Source: an uncultured Eubacteriales bacterium (GTDB lineage Bacteria; Bacillota; Clostridia; Lachnospirales; Lachnospiraceae). From it: 46,747 nucleotides of DNA. Within the stretch, counting starts at the first letter, position 1. The number at the start of each line of letters is the position of its first letter. The notes under the pieces were generated by a model. The model did not search any database and was not told the origin of the DNA. It saw only the letters and a list, made by a program, of their open reading frames with translations. Of the stretch, positions 8,651 to 16,472 are shown in pieces. The stretch lies in NCBI GenBank assembly GCA_900316115.1, contig ONBN01000011.1:1-46747 (forward strand), read 5' to 3'. The translations under genes and the position numbers were made by a program.

Positions 8651-8896
8651 CTATATTTCTTCTTTGCCTTGCTTATACAACGTTTTCCATCTGCAAATGC
8701 CTCTCTGCCATATTCGCTGTTATTTTTGCTTTTCTTTTTCTGAATCACTTTCCATTTCTGCTGAAAAGCATAAAAATAGCAGTCATGAACATTTCACTGA
8801 TTTTTACCAATAGAAATGCCATCACTGCCATTACCTTTTTCTGCTATTCTGTTTCCGTAAAGCTTTCCTTACTGTCAGTCTATTTTTCTATTACTG

Positions 8897-9160
8897 CTAT
8901 TTTATTTTGTCGCAAATTTCAAACAGGTCATGCAATAAATTCTCCAGTTTCATAAGTCTGCGATGCTGATACCAGATCAATCCGGGAAGTCCCACTGCAA
9001 GGAAGAACGAAGCACATAAAATCTTTATTGCCTGTCCTCTGCTGCTTATCCCTCCATATCCAAATCCACATACCAGATTCACGAATAAAACATAGAAATA
9101 TCCACAAAATAAAACAAATTCAAAAATCCACACCAGCACCTTTTTCACTTTCTCTTTCAC
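8897..9160 (-). CDS. Small two-helix membrane protein of the element
   Basis: The 87-residue product has two hydrophobic segments (about residues 8-30 and 46-63) separated by a short glycine-rich loop, then a charged C-terminal helix. I do not recognise the family. The start is a GTG with AGGAGG 12 nt upstream. It is read divergently from the XRE regulator, and the shared 106-bp gap carries two operator-like palindromes, so it may be repressed by that regulator. Confidence 0.55.
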   Translation of the reverse strand: MKEKVKKVLVWIFEFVLFCGYFYVLFVNLVCGFGYGGISSRGQAIKILCASFFLAVGLPGLIWYQHRRLMKLENLLHDLFEICDKIK

Positions 9161-9196
9161 TCTGTACTTCTCCCTCCTGCATTTTTAAATTCAGTG

Positions 9197-9213
9197 TAGC
9201 GAATTTCTCGCTA
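9197..9213. promoter_or_regulatory. Operator-like palindrome 1
   Basis: The 17-base sequence TAGCGAATTTCTCGCTA is a 6+5+6 palindrome (TAGCGA/TCGCTA) in the divergent gap between the small membrane protein and the XRE regulator. It is repeated with few changes 25 bp away. This is the expected layout for a self-regulating XRE repressor. Confidence 0.6.
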
Positions 9214-9221
9214 TATTTCAA

Positions 9222-9238
9222 TAGTGAATATCTCGCTA
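9222..9238. promoter_or_regulatory. Operator-like palindrome 2
   Basis: The sequence TAGTGAATATCTCGCTA differs from palindrome 1 at only two positions. The 25-bp spacing (about two helical turns) would allow two dimers to bind on nearly the same face of the DNA. Confidence 0.6.
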
Positions 9239-9266
9239 AGTTATTATTATGCTAGAGGTGAAACGC

Positions 9267-9500
9267 ATGTATCAGAGAATACGGGATCTGCGTGAAGATC
9301 GTGACCTTACGCAGAAGAATATGGGTGAAATTCTGAATTGCAGTCAGCGTATTTACAGTAATTATGAATGTGGTGATGTCGATATCCCTACTCACATTCT
9401 GATTAAACTGGCTGAATTTCATAACACCAGCGTTGATTATCTGCTAAACCTGACAGATGATAAACGTCCTTACCCAAGAAAAAAGAATAGCTCCACTTAA
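9267..9500 (+). CDS. XRE-family helix-turn-helix regulator
   Basis: This 77-residue protein is a single Cro/C1-type DNA-binding domain. The motif RIRDLREDRDLTQKNMGEILNCSQRIYSNYE shows the HTH helices, and the tail ends FHNTSVDYLLNLTDD as is common in ICE and prophage regulators. The ATG at 9267 follows AGAGGTG at a good distance; an upstream in-frame ATG at 9249 has no such site. It is the only plus-strand gene of the element, has its own terminator, and probably controls itself and the divergent gene through the twin palindromes. Confidence 0.88.
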   Translation: MYQRIRDLREDRDLTQKNMGEILNCSQRIYSNYECGDVDIPTHILIKLAEFHNTSVDYLLNLTDDKRPYPRKKNSST

Positions 9501-9501
9501 G

Positions 9502-9540
9502 GCAGTCCGATTTATTTTATGCAAACCGGACTGCTTTTCC
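9502..9540 (+). terminator. Terminator of the XRE gene
   Basis: The inverted repeat GCAGTCCG (9502-9509) and CGGACTGC (9527-9534) is followed by TTTTCCTTTTT. It starts just after the stop codon of the regulator and faces the converging parR gene. Confidence 0.8.
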
Positions 9541-9553
9541 TTTTTACAGACAG

Positions 9554-10006
9554 CTAAAAACTATCCGCAAAATCCAATGCTGCATCCATATCAGCTTCTT
9601 TCTCCCAGTCCAGATTATCTTCTGCGATCTCTCCATCCGTTTTCTCCATTGTTAGTGTTCTGTCCGGCAGATTAATTTCTCCTACCGATTCTTTTACAAA
9701 CGGTACAAGCATTTCCAGCAGGTTCTTCGCCATAGCCATCGGGACGGATTCTTTTACTCCATCCCGGATAGCTGTTTCCACTCTTTCCAAAAACGCATCT
9801 TCCTTTTCTCTGGTTTCCAGATACGGATCTGCTTCATTCCTGTACTCTCTGGAAAAATAATCGTTTAAAGCAACTACAACAGCTCTGGTGTACGATTTGT
9901 ATTTCTTCCTGTCCATTGTCTGCAAATATTCCCATGCCTTTCTGTCCTGTTCATCACAAAGGTTCAAACGGATATTTGTGTTGATGATTTTCCGTTCTTT
10001 TCTCAT
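9554..10006 (-). CDS. ParR-like adaptor of an actin-type partition system
   Basis: The 150-residue protein follows the ParM-like gene with a 4-bp overlap. Its N-terminal part (about residues 10-60, NTNIRLNLCDEQDRKAWEYL then KSYTRAVVVALNDYF) is consistent with a ribbon-helix-helix DNA-binding domain, and the C-terminal part is acidic. In ParMRC systems ParR binds the centromere parC and caps the ParM filament. The assignment rests on gene order and on the general shape of the protein, since ParR sequences diverge greatly. Confidence 0.7.
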   Translation of the reverse strand: MRKERKIINTNIRLNLCDEQDRKAWEYLQTMDRKKYKSYTRAVVVALNDYFSREYRNEADPYLETREKEDAFLERVETAIRDGVKESVPMAMAKNLLEMLVPFVKESVGEINLPDRTLTMEKTDGEIAEDNLDWEKEADMDAALDFADSF

Positions 10007-10953
10007 ACAAGCATCCCTCCGCTTCTCTGAATTTTCCTTACAGTCATTGCTTCATAGCCTTTCGCTGTGGCACAGATGTCCCGCACAATCGTTACCCGGC
10101 TCTTGTCATATTCCCCAAAATTCTGAATCATACAACCGCCACCGCCGACCACATACAGACGCATCAGTTCTGGATTATATTCCCGTTCTCTCAGCTTATG
10201 GAAGATTTCTTTCGTGTAATCTCCGGCAGCTTTACGAATGACCACCAGATATTTCTCACCAATATCCGCTGTTCCAGTGCGGATCACCTGCTCAATCACC
10301 AGATCATCCACCACTGTTCCCAGTTCTTTCAGCAGGGATTCCCTGACAGCAAGCACACACTGATGCGTTCCATATTTCTCTGTAAAGCATTTCTTCTCTA
10401 ATGGACGGGAATTGTTGATATACATGATGTTCATAGTTCCGTTTCCAATATCCACAAGCATGTTGATTCCTTTGAAATCCTGTAAGCGGTAAAAGGCTGC
10501 TGCAAACCCCTGTGGGTAAATATCAGCTCCTGCAAACTCCACATGATATTCTTTATTACGGAATGAAAAATCTACACATTCATTCTGGAGAAGATATTTC
10601 TGAAAGTCTTCTTTCTGTGTAGCTACCCAGGTAAGGGGAAGTCCGGCAGCGATATGTACCGTTGCTCGGTTCATACCTTTCCCATCAAGTTCTCGTGCGA
10701 TAGCCGCCAGTGTCAACAAATAATAGTCCTCATCCTGCGTTTTCTCTGCACAAAACTCCTTGTGTTCCTCTCCGATCTGGTAATACATGCCATTGTAAAC
10801 AAGAAGATTGTTCTGAAAGATTGGCTCCTTGTCATATCTGGCTACACCGGATGGAAAGCATCTAGTGGCAGTTTTCATCTTTCCATACCCATGATCAATC
10901 CCGATCACCATAACTGTTTCATTATTGTTGTTTTTCATCATTCTCATAATCAT
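10003..10953 (-). CDS. ParM/StbA-family actin-like segregation ATPase
   Basis: This plasmid-type actin forms filaments that push DNA copies apart. The actin-fold nucleotide motifs are visible: phosphate-1 (VIGIDHGYGKMKTA, near residue 17), phosphate-2 (LVDIGNGTMNIMYI, near 165) and the adenosine motif (VVGGGGCM, near 275). At 316 residues it fits the StbA/ParM family. Several ATGs lie close together at the start (10953, 10947, 10941, 10938) and the true one is uncertain. It pairs with the ParR-like gene by an ATGA overlap. Presence of such a system on a chromosomal element suggests a plasmid or excised circular phase. Confidence 0.88.
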   Translation of the reverse strand: MIMRMMKNNNNETVMVIGIDHGYGKMKTATRCFPSGVARYDKEPIFQNNLLVYNGMYYQIGEEHKEFCAEKTQDEDYYLLTLAAIARELDGKGMNRATVHIAAGLPLTWVATQKEDFQKYLLQNECVDFSFRNKEYHVEFAGADIYPQGFAAAFYRLQDFKGINMLVDIGNGTMNIMYINNSRPLEKKCFTEKYGTHQCVLAVRESLLKELGTVVDDLVIEQVIRTGTADIGEKYLVVIRKAAGDYTKEIFHKLREREYNPELMRLYVVGGGGCMIQNFGEYDKSRVTIVRDICATAKGYEAMTVRKIQRSGGMLV

Positions 10954-10984
10954 ACCTCACACTTTCTTAATTTTTATTTTTTTA

Positions 10985-11039
10985 CTTTTTCCCAAATTCG
11001 GGAAAAGCCTATATTTGTATCAGCTAAAACGTTGATACA
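10985..11039. promoter_or_regulatory. Inverted repeats upstream of parM (parC/operator candidate)
   Basis: Two inverted repeats lie in the 190-bp gap upstream of the parM-like gene. They are CTTTTTCCC/GGGAAAAG (10985-11007) and TGTATCA/TGATACA (11016-11022, 11033-11039). ParR usually binds repeats just upstream of parM, where it also represses the promoter. Only one copy of each repeat is seen, fewer than classical parC, so this is a weak assignment. Confidence 0.35.
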
Positions 11040-11143
11040 TGAAAAAGGGCAGTCAGTGTAAAAAAAGCAAAATTTTATGTACTCTGGCAGCTATCTTTGT
11101 TATTTCTCCTGCTCCGGTAACATTTCTTTTTGCTTATTTTGCC

Positions 11144-12508
11144 CTAAATGCCCTTAATTCCCTGATTCATATTTAATTGTAACTGTTTATAATCTATATC
11201 TGTTTCTTCAAAAGGTATTCTTTCTTCTGGATCCACAGGACAAAAATCTTCTTCCTTAACTGCAATATCCTGATAATAAAACTCACCATTGTACTGCTTC
11301 AGAAGGAAACCTTTATCTGTCATATTCCTGAAAAAGTTGGATTTACCATGCCCCTGTCTGCCATTCTCTTTGCAGTATTCCTCATACATATGGAACACTT
11401 CACTTCGTTTCAGACGTTTTCCTTTGGCACGCACCAATGACTCATCAATAAAAGCACAGATACTATCTGACGTCCGTTGCACTTCTCTTACACATTCTTT
11501 GCTGTGTTCGCTCTCCGTGAACTTTCCCTGTTCGTACAGATTTTTCAATGCAATCATCGCCATATGAATTGCATAATCGGATTCTGCCTGTACCTTTTCC
11601 TTTAAGTGCAGATCTTTTTCACCACTTTTTACTACCCGGTTCATATCGAGAATCAGTAGTCTACGATAAAAAGCATCTGACTTGTCCTCAAGATTCTGCG
11701 GCATTTCATTGGTAGAAAAAAGCAGCTTTGCATAAGAGTGGAAATGAATTGCATCCTGTCCTTTTTTCTCATAAATCAGTGTGTCCTCACCGACTGCTTT
11801 CTTTAATACATCTGTGTTCTCCATTGCTTTGCAGGGAATATCCGCACAGGCATTTAACAGCTTTCCGTACATTCCAGTCGCATAGAACCGTTTGTTCAAA
11901 TCCTGTAAAGAAATGCTGGACATATTGGTGATTCCAACGACATGCTGGATCAGCGATACTGCCACCGACTTTCCTGTTCCACCATTTCCTTTCAACGTAA
12001 GGAATTTTTGAAACTGCGTATCCTGGGTCATACAGTATCCAAAATACTCCCAGAACGTCTGCTGTTCTTCTATATTTGGAAGAGAGGATGCAAGATATTT
12101 TTTGATATTTTCGCCACCCTGCATCACCTGCTCTCTGTCTTCCGGATAATAGGGAAATGGTATCTGATTGATTGTCAGATAATCTGGATTGTGTTCCAAC
12201 ATTTCGCCTGTAACCGGATCATAATATCCATTTTTGAAATTGATCCACCGCACAGGCTGTTTATTTAGTTCATATGCCTCTCGGTGAACTTTCGGCTGTG
12301 TGATCAGCAGATTATAGATTCTTTTAATCACGCCACTCTGTACCTGGTCACGATAGATCAGCTTCTGAATACGGTATTTCATTCTTACTCCATCATGGTC
12401 TTCCAGGAAAACGCCATGTTCATAATAATAAGGTGTGATTCCTACCACAAAAAACTGAACATTCTCCACCAGATAATCTACAATCTCCATATCCCGGACG
12501 CCTTTCAC
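11144..12508 (-). CDS. P4-type primase-helicase, C-terminal piece of an amber-split gene
   Basis: This part carries a superfamily-3 helicase of the phage/plasmid P4 primase family: Walker A GNGGTGKS, sensor-1-like LLFSTNEMP and an arginine-finger-like YRRLLILDM. It would unwind DNA during replication of the element. The same frame continues to the right without interruption from 12508 to 12637 (reading for example YILRFERD, then KEQPELNRF), then meets a TAG at 12638-12640, and is open again to 12982. The full gene would be about 610 codons with amber at about codon 115. The GTG at 12508 has AAGGG only 3 nt away, and conserved-looking sequence precedes it, so this is probably a broken gene. 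Suppression or a base error are alternatives. Confidence 0.75.
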   Translation of the reverse strand: MKGVRDMEIVDYLVENVQFFVVGITPYYYEHGVFLEDHDGVRMKYRIQKLIYRDQVQSGVIKRIYNLLITQPKVHREAYELNKQPVRWINFKNGYYDPVTGEMLEHNPDYLTINQIPFPYYPEDREQVMQGGENIKKYLASSLPNIEEQQTFWEYFGYCMTQDTQFQKFLTLKGNGGTGKSVAVSLIQHVVGITNMSSISLQDLNKRFYATGMYGKLLNACADIPCKAMENTDVLKKAVGEDTLIYEKKGQDAIHFHSYAKLLFSTNEMPQNLEDKSDAFYRRLLILDMNRVVKSGEKDLHLKEKVQAESDYAIHMAMIALKNLYEQGKFTESEHSKECVREVQRTSDSICAFIDESLVRAKGKRLKRSEVFHMYEEYCKENGRQGHGKSNFFRNMTDKGFLLKQYNGEFYYQDIAVKEEDFCPVDPEERIPFEETDIDYKQLQLNMNQGIKGI

Positions 12509-12637
12509 ATTCCCTTTTGCATCAAATAAATGAAATCGGTTCAGTTCCGGTTGTTCTTTCGGATCTCGTTCAAACCGAAGAATATACTGTTCCAGTAGTT
12601 TCTCAACTTCTTTCTGATTATCCAGTTTGCCAAGATA

Positions 12638-12973
12638 CTATTTCTCTTTGAACAACTGCCAGCCTGCTTTTCCATCAAGACCAGCGTCTTTGAAAAATGT
12701 CTGTAACTTATCATTCATCCACTTCACCGCACAGGCAGACACATAATGATAGGCACTCTGACAGCTTCCAGTAAACTGAATAGACCTCATTTCCTCTATA
12801 AAGGAATCTGCACTGAAATAATACCCGTCATCTTCCTGCACCAGACAAAGTGCCTGATAACCTGACATCACAATATTCAACGCTATATCCTGATTGTCCA
12901 CCAGAAAGATATAGGTCTGTGCTGTCCCTTCCGGATTGGTTTCCATATAATGCTTCAAAAACTTCTTGTTCAA
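12638..12973 (-). pseudogene. P4-type primase gene, N-terminal piece ending in TAG
   Basis: This open frame ends at the amber codon that splits the primase gene; the downstream part resumes in the same frame. I chose the TTG at 12973 because AAAGGA lies 10 nt before it; a GTG at 12982 is too close to the same site. The product (LNKKFLKHYMETNPEG at the start, GWQLFKEK at the end) contains no motif I can name on its own and reads as the N-terminal region of the full-length protein. A single-base change such as CAG to TAG would explain the split. Confidence 0.65.
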
Positions 12974-13093
12974 ACTTATCACTTCCTTTCAGGCAAAGAA
13001 AAAGACGCAAGCCATATTTTATGACTCACGCCTTACTTCGCTCACAATATTCTATTTTTATCAGTTACCTGCCAGATTGATTACTGGCAATCC

Positions 13094-13444
13094 TTATACA
13101 TAAATCAATTCTTTCAGGATAATCTCTTCCGCAATCACTCTGTGCTGATTGGCTGCTCTTACCCATGCCATCTGGTCTTTCTCCTTATCCGGCAGTGGTT
13201 CTTTTTCTTCCAACTGCTTCAGGATCACTTCTTCTCGTTCTCTGGCTGCCTTGTCCACTTCCAGAAGATGTTCTCCAATGGTATCCTGCAGAAGCATGAC
13301 CTGATACGTTGAATTCCGATGGTTCTTCAGATAATCTCTGCGTAAGAATCCATATTTGCCAAGTTGCTCCATCTGCTCACCGGATTTATAGGTGAGGTTC
13401 GGAATCAGGTATCCATTTACATTTATATAAGTCAGTTTTTCCAT
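13094..13444 (-). CDS. tnpV: TnpV-family transposon-encoded protein
   Basis: The 116-residue protein resembles TnpV, a protein of unknown function first named on Tn4451-type elements and common on Firmicute mobile elements. Characteristic stretches are EKLTYINVNGYLIPNL, YGFLRRDYLKNHR and MAWVRAANQHRVIAEEI. The ATG at 13444 follows AAAAGGA at about 11 nt; a longer in-frame start at 13465 is less likely. It lies between parB and the primase gene. The 111-bp gap after it holds an inverted repeat TGCCAG/CTGGCA (13070-13089) without a T-run. Confidence 0.82.
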   Translation of the reverse strand: MEKLTYINVNGYLIPNLTYKSGEQMEQLGKYGFLRRDYLKNHRNSTYQVMLLQDTIGEHLLEVDKAAREREEVILKQLEEKEPLPDKEKDQMAWVRAANQHRVIAEEIILKELIYV

Positions 13445-13475
13445 AGTACTTACCGTCCTTTTCATATTTCCATTT

Positions 13476-14450
13476 TTATTTTACATTTTGTTTTGCCCAA
13501 TTCTTTAATAATTTTTCAATCAAATCAACCTGCTGCTTTGGAGTATACGCTGTTGGAAAATATTTACCAATTCTTTCCAATGGCAATTTAATCTGTTCTT
13601 TCTGATTCGGTTTGATTTCCTGCAGAATCTCATAAATCTTATCCATATCAAGGCATTTCTGCTGGCTCATACGCTTTAACCGGTTTGCCTGAGAAATGTT
13701 AGGAATGCTCTGTTCCAGTTCCATGACTGCATGGAGTTCATACTGTTCATCTTCGCTCAGAAACGATATCTCCACTGCTGACCGGATCGCAAGTATTTCT
13801 TTATCAACCATATCCAGTATCTTCGGAATCAGATGCGTTAACCGGATATATCGCTTGATCTGTGTCACACTTTCGCCAACCATACTGGCGAGCTGTTCAT
13901 TGCTTCGCTTGCCTCCTGCTCCGCCTTTTTTCTGGATTTTTACTTTTCCAAGTTCCTGTAATTCTGCTTCCAGTTCTGATACATTCACCAGTTCTGTCTT
14001 ACACTTCGGTTCCAGTGGGTCCGAAGTATCTGCTTCTGCTCTTCCCTGGTGCTTCATTGCTTCCAGACGCATTTTATAGGCAAACGCTTTTTCGCTTGGC
14101 AGTATCTTCTCTCTTTGGAGATTACTGTCCACCATCGCTATAACCGACTGATCATCATCCAGTTCCCGGATAATGACCGGCACATCCGTAAGTCCTGCCC
14201 ATAGTGCAGCTTCTTTTCGTCTGTGTCCGGCTATAATTTCATATCCATCACCATGTGGATTTTTTCTCACCAAAAGCGGAACTAATACGCCTTCCTTCTC
14301 AATACTGCATCGCAGTTCAAACAGTTCCTGATTTCTCTCTACCTTAAACGGGTGTCCTTCAAAGCTATGCAGCTCTTCCAGTTTCATCAGTACAATACCT
14401 GCACCCGGCTCGTGATTCTCTGATGAACACATTTCTTTCTTCCTTGCCAT
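13476..14450 (-). CDS. ParB/Spo0J-family partition protein
   Basis: ParB proteins bind parS sites and, with CTP, load along DNA for segregation or regulation. The 324-residue protein has the ParB N-terminal nuclease-like domain, with the signature GYEIIAGHRRKEAALWAG and NLQREKILPSEKAFAY, then a helix-turn-helix region (SNEQLASMVGESVTQIKRYIRLTHLIPKILDMVD). The ATG follows AAGGAG at 10 nt. No parA partner is encoded upstream, which is common for such orphan ParB proteins on Firmicute ICEs and mobilizable elements. It is the first gene of the minus-strand series parB-tnpV-primase. Confidence 0.9.
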   Translation of the reverse strand: MARKKEMCSSENHEPGAGIVLMKLEELHSFEGHPFKVERNQELFELRCSIEKEGVLVPLLVRKNPHGDGYEIIAGHRRKEAALWAGLTDVPVIIRELDDDQSVIAMVDSNLQREKILPSEKAFAYKMRLEAMKHQGRAEADTSDPLEPKCKTELVNVSELEAELQELGKVKIQKKGGAGGKRSNEQLASMVGESVTQIKRYIRLTHLIPKILDMVDKEILAIRSAVEISFLSEDEQYELHAVMELEQSIPNISQANRLKRMSQQKCLDMDKIYEILQEIKPNQKEQIKLPLERIGKYFPTAYTPKQQVDLIEKLLKNWAKQNVK

Positions 14451-14482
14451 TTTTTATCTTCTCCTTTGCCTTGGGATAAAAG

Positions 14483-14528
14483 AAAAGGACACTCATCTTC
14501 CAGAAGTTCTGAAAATAAGCGTCCTTTT
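14483..14528 (-). promoter_or_regulatory. Hairpin in the leader of parB
   Basis: An 8-bp inverted repeat (AAAAGGAC at 14483-14490, GTCCTTTT at 14521-14528) surrounds a smaller near-palindrome (CAGAAGTTCTG, 14501-14511). On the minus strand a T-rich stretch follows, so it could attenuate transcription into parB or end a transcript entering from the right. The rest of the 252-bp gap up to rlmD shows nothing I can name. Confidence 0.35.
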
Positions 14529-14702
14529 GGCTTTTCTCTATGCTATTGAATAATAAATGTTAATTCTATCCGAATGTGTTTCCTCATACCAGATGCAATA
14601 CTACTGACACTTCGATGCCATTCATAATCTGCTTTTTCTTGCCCTGTTTGCCTGTTGGTGTGAAACTCATATACCTCGCAAAGTGCCTGAAATTAAGGAC
14701 TT

Positions 14703-16067
14703 CTACGAATTCACCCGATGTAGACAACACACGACTTCCACATGAACAGTGGAGCAAAACTGGTCCACGCTGCAGGTTCTTTTGATCTGGTATCCGGCGT
14801 TCAAAAAGGCAGGGAGATCCCTTGCCAAGCTGGTTGGCTTGCAGGAAATGTAGACAATGTTGTTTACCTGGTAATCCAGGATCTTGGGCAGGGCCTTGGG
14901 ATGGATTCCGTCACGGGGCGGATCCAGCACGATCACATCCGGCTTCTCGGTCAGGTCATCCAGAACCTTCAGTACATCCCCGGCAATGAATTGGCAGTTT
15001 TCCAGGCCATTGAATGCTGCATTTTCTCTGGCAGCCTCTACAGCCTCTTCCACGATCTCTACACCGATCACTTCTTTTGCTACCGGCGCAAGCAGCTGGG
15101 CAATAGTGCCGGTTCCGCTGTAAAGGTCGAAAACCACTTTTTCTTTTGTGTCCCCGATGTATTCTCTTACAATGGAGTACAATACCTCTGCTGCCAGGGA
15201 GTTAGGCTGGAAGAAGGAAAAGGGGCTGATCTTAAAACGAAGGCCCAAAAGGGTTTCGTAGAAGTAATCCTGTCCATACAAAAGCCTGGTTTCATCACTT
15301 TGAACCACATCGGAAAAAGAATCATTGATAATATGCATGATTCCTACGATCTTGCCTTCCAGCGGAAGGGCCAGAAGTCTTGTTACCAATGGGGCATAAT
15401 CATACTCTGCCTGACTGGTTGTGATCACATGAACCAGGATTTCTCCTGTAGTTACGCCTCTGCGGAGGAGAAGATGGCGCAGATAGCCGGTATGCTGCAT
15501 TTTTTTGTAATGCACAGCTCCCAGCTCTGTGAAAAAGTCCAGCACACAACGCAGTATCTTGTTCATATCCGGATGTACCAGCCTGCAGTGATCTGCTGTC
15601 AGTATGTCATAAGTGCTTCCTTTCTTGTGAAGGCCAAGGGAAAGCGAGCCATCCTTATATTCATCTCCAAATGAAAATTCCATCTTATTCCTGTATTCAA
15701 ATTCCCTGGGACTTCCATGGATCCCTTCCCAGTGGATATCCTCTCCTACTGCCTGGATGAGAAGGTTCTTTACCTGGGTTTCTTTCATTTTCAGCTGTTC
15801 CTCATAGGCCATTGTCTGGTACATACAGCCGCCGCACTGAGGGAAAACAGGACATACCGGATCCCTGGTCTCCAGTGGGGACTTTTCCAGAACCTCAAGC
15901 AAACGTCCCTCTGCCCTTCCGGAACGCTTTTTATTGATCATAAAACGGACCTTCTGTCCTGGGATCCCGTTTTTTACAATCACTTTCTCACCATCTATAT
16001 TCACGATCCCTTTATTGGGGAAGTCGATTTTTTCAATAACTCCCTGATATATTTCACCTTTTTTCAT
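14703..16067 (-). CDS. rlmD: 23S rRNA (uracil-5-)-methyltransferase RlmD/RumA
   Basis: This SAM-dependent enzyme makes 5-methyluridine in 23S rRNA. An N-terminal TRAM domain is followed by the iron-sulfur cysteines (CPVFPQCGGC), the SAM-binding motif FDLYSGTGTIAQLL, DPPRDG, the catalytic-cysteine motif YISCKPTSLARDL and the final HVE motif that holds the catalytic base. The ATG at 16067 follows AGGAG closely; a start at 16085 is less likely. The protein ends only ten residues past HVE, with a tail (VVCCLHRVNS) that is probably supplied by the adjacent mobile element. The 3' end of this gene is a known insertion site for ICEs in Firmicutes. Confidence 0.93.
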   Translation of the reverse strand: MKKGEIYQGVIEKIDFPNKGIVNIDGEKVIVKNGIPGQKVRFMINKKRSGRAEGRLLEVLEKSPLETRDPVCPVFPQCGGCMYQTMAYEEQLKMKETQVKNLLIQAVGEDIHWEGIHGSPREFEYRNKMEFSFGDEYKDGSLSLGLHKKGSTYDILTADHCRLVHPDMNKILRCVLDFFTELGAVHYKKMQHTGYLRHLLLRRGVTTGEILVHVITTSQAEYDYAPLVTRLLALPLEGKIVGIMHIINDSFSDVVQSDETRLLYGQDYFYETLLGLRFKISPFSFFQPNSLAAEVLYSIVREYIGDTKEKVVFDLYSGTGTIAQLLAPVAKEVIGVEIVEEAVEAARENAAFNGLENCQFIAGDVLKVLDDLTEKPDVIVLDPPRDGIHPKALPKILDYQVNNIVYISCKPTSLARDLPAFLNAGYQIKRTCSVDQFCSTVHVEVVCCLHRVNS

Positions 16068-16090
16068 AATGCTCTCCTGTTGCATAAAAA

Positions 16091-16131
16091 AACTGTTGCA
16101 TTAAGCAGTAAAAAATGGTTTAATGCAACAG
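16091..16131 (-). terminator. Terminator between the small membrane gene and rlmD
   Basis: A perfect 12-bp inverted repeat (CTGTTGCATTAA at 16093-16104, TTAATGCAACAG at 16120-16131) is followed on the minus strand by seven T residues. It ends the transcript of the small acidic-tailed gene just before the rlmD start region. Confidence 0.85.
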
Positions 16132-16150
16132 CTTTTTCAGTTTGTCTTAT

Positions 16151-16381
16151 TTACTCTTCTTCGTCCTCGAAATAATCATCAAAATCATCATCGAAATCTT
16201 CTTCAAAGTCTTCCAGATAATCCGGTGCAAAGAAACGATATACTGCAAAAGCAATGCCTGCGATGGCTGCTACAGCTCCGATGATAGCCAGTACCCAGAG
16301 GACTGTATTCTTTTGCTTCTCATCTTCTTTTTTCTTTAAGGTTGACAATAATTCTTCGATCTTATCCATTTTAATATTCAT
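16151..16381 (-). CDS. Small membrane protein with polyacidic tail
   Basis: The 76-residue protein has a short charged N-terminal helix (MDKIEELLSTLKKKEDEKQK), one hydrophobic segment (about residues 27-45, VLWVLAIIGAVAAIAGIAFAV) and a cytosolic-type acidic tail made almost only of D, E, F and Y. I do not know a function, though similar small proteins occur in Lachnospiraceae as I recall. I chose the ATG at 16381, about 12 nt after AGAGAGG; an ATG at 16393 sits too close to that site. An extended -10 promoter lies at 16473-16478 and a strong terminator follows the gene, so it is a single-gene unit. Confidence 0.7.
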   Translation of the reverse strand: MNIKMDKIEELLSTLKKKEDEKQKNTVLWVLAIIGAVAAIAGIAFAVYRFFAPDYLEDFEEDFDDDFDDYFEDEEE

Positions 16382-16472
16382 GATCAATACCATCCTCTCT
16401 TTTTCTGATGACACGCTGATTTGCTGAGGCAGGGAAAAAGATCTTTTATCCCTGACATCATTCATATTCGGT

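Larger units (their letters stand above)
5931..14745. mobile_element. Mobilizable plasmid-like element next to rlmD
   Basis: This block holds only mobile-element functions: relaxase, MobC, an oriT-like region, XRE regulator, ParM/ParR, a broken P4-type primase-helicase gene, TnpV and ParB. It interrupts host genes on both sides, a truncated kdpC on the left and the 3' end of rlmD on the right. No integrase, recombinase, coupling protein or type IV secretion gene is visible. It is therefore a mobilizable element or integrated plasmid that depends on helper functions, or its integration module lies left of the window together with the potassium cluster. Boundaries are estimated from gene content; I could not find matching direct repeats at the two edges. 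Confidence 0.65.

Noticed and set aside
8491-8748. Minus-strand open frame of 85 codons in the structured region
   Set aside because: The upstream ribosome site is weak, the sequence matches no family I know, and it lies across the hairpins; probably chance.
14576-14785. Plus-strand open frame of 69 codons at the element/rlmD junction
   Set aside because: It crosses into the antisense of rlmD and has no ribosome site or recognisable domain.
14742-15674. Long plus-strand open frame of 310 codons
   Set aside because: It is antisense to the well-supported rlmD gene and has no protein-like motifs.
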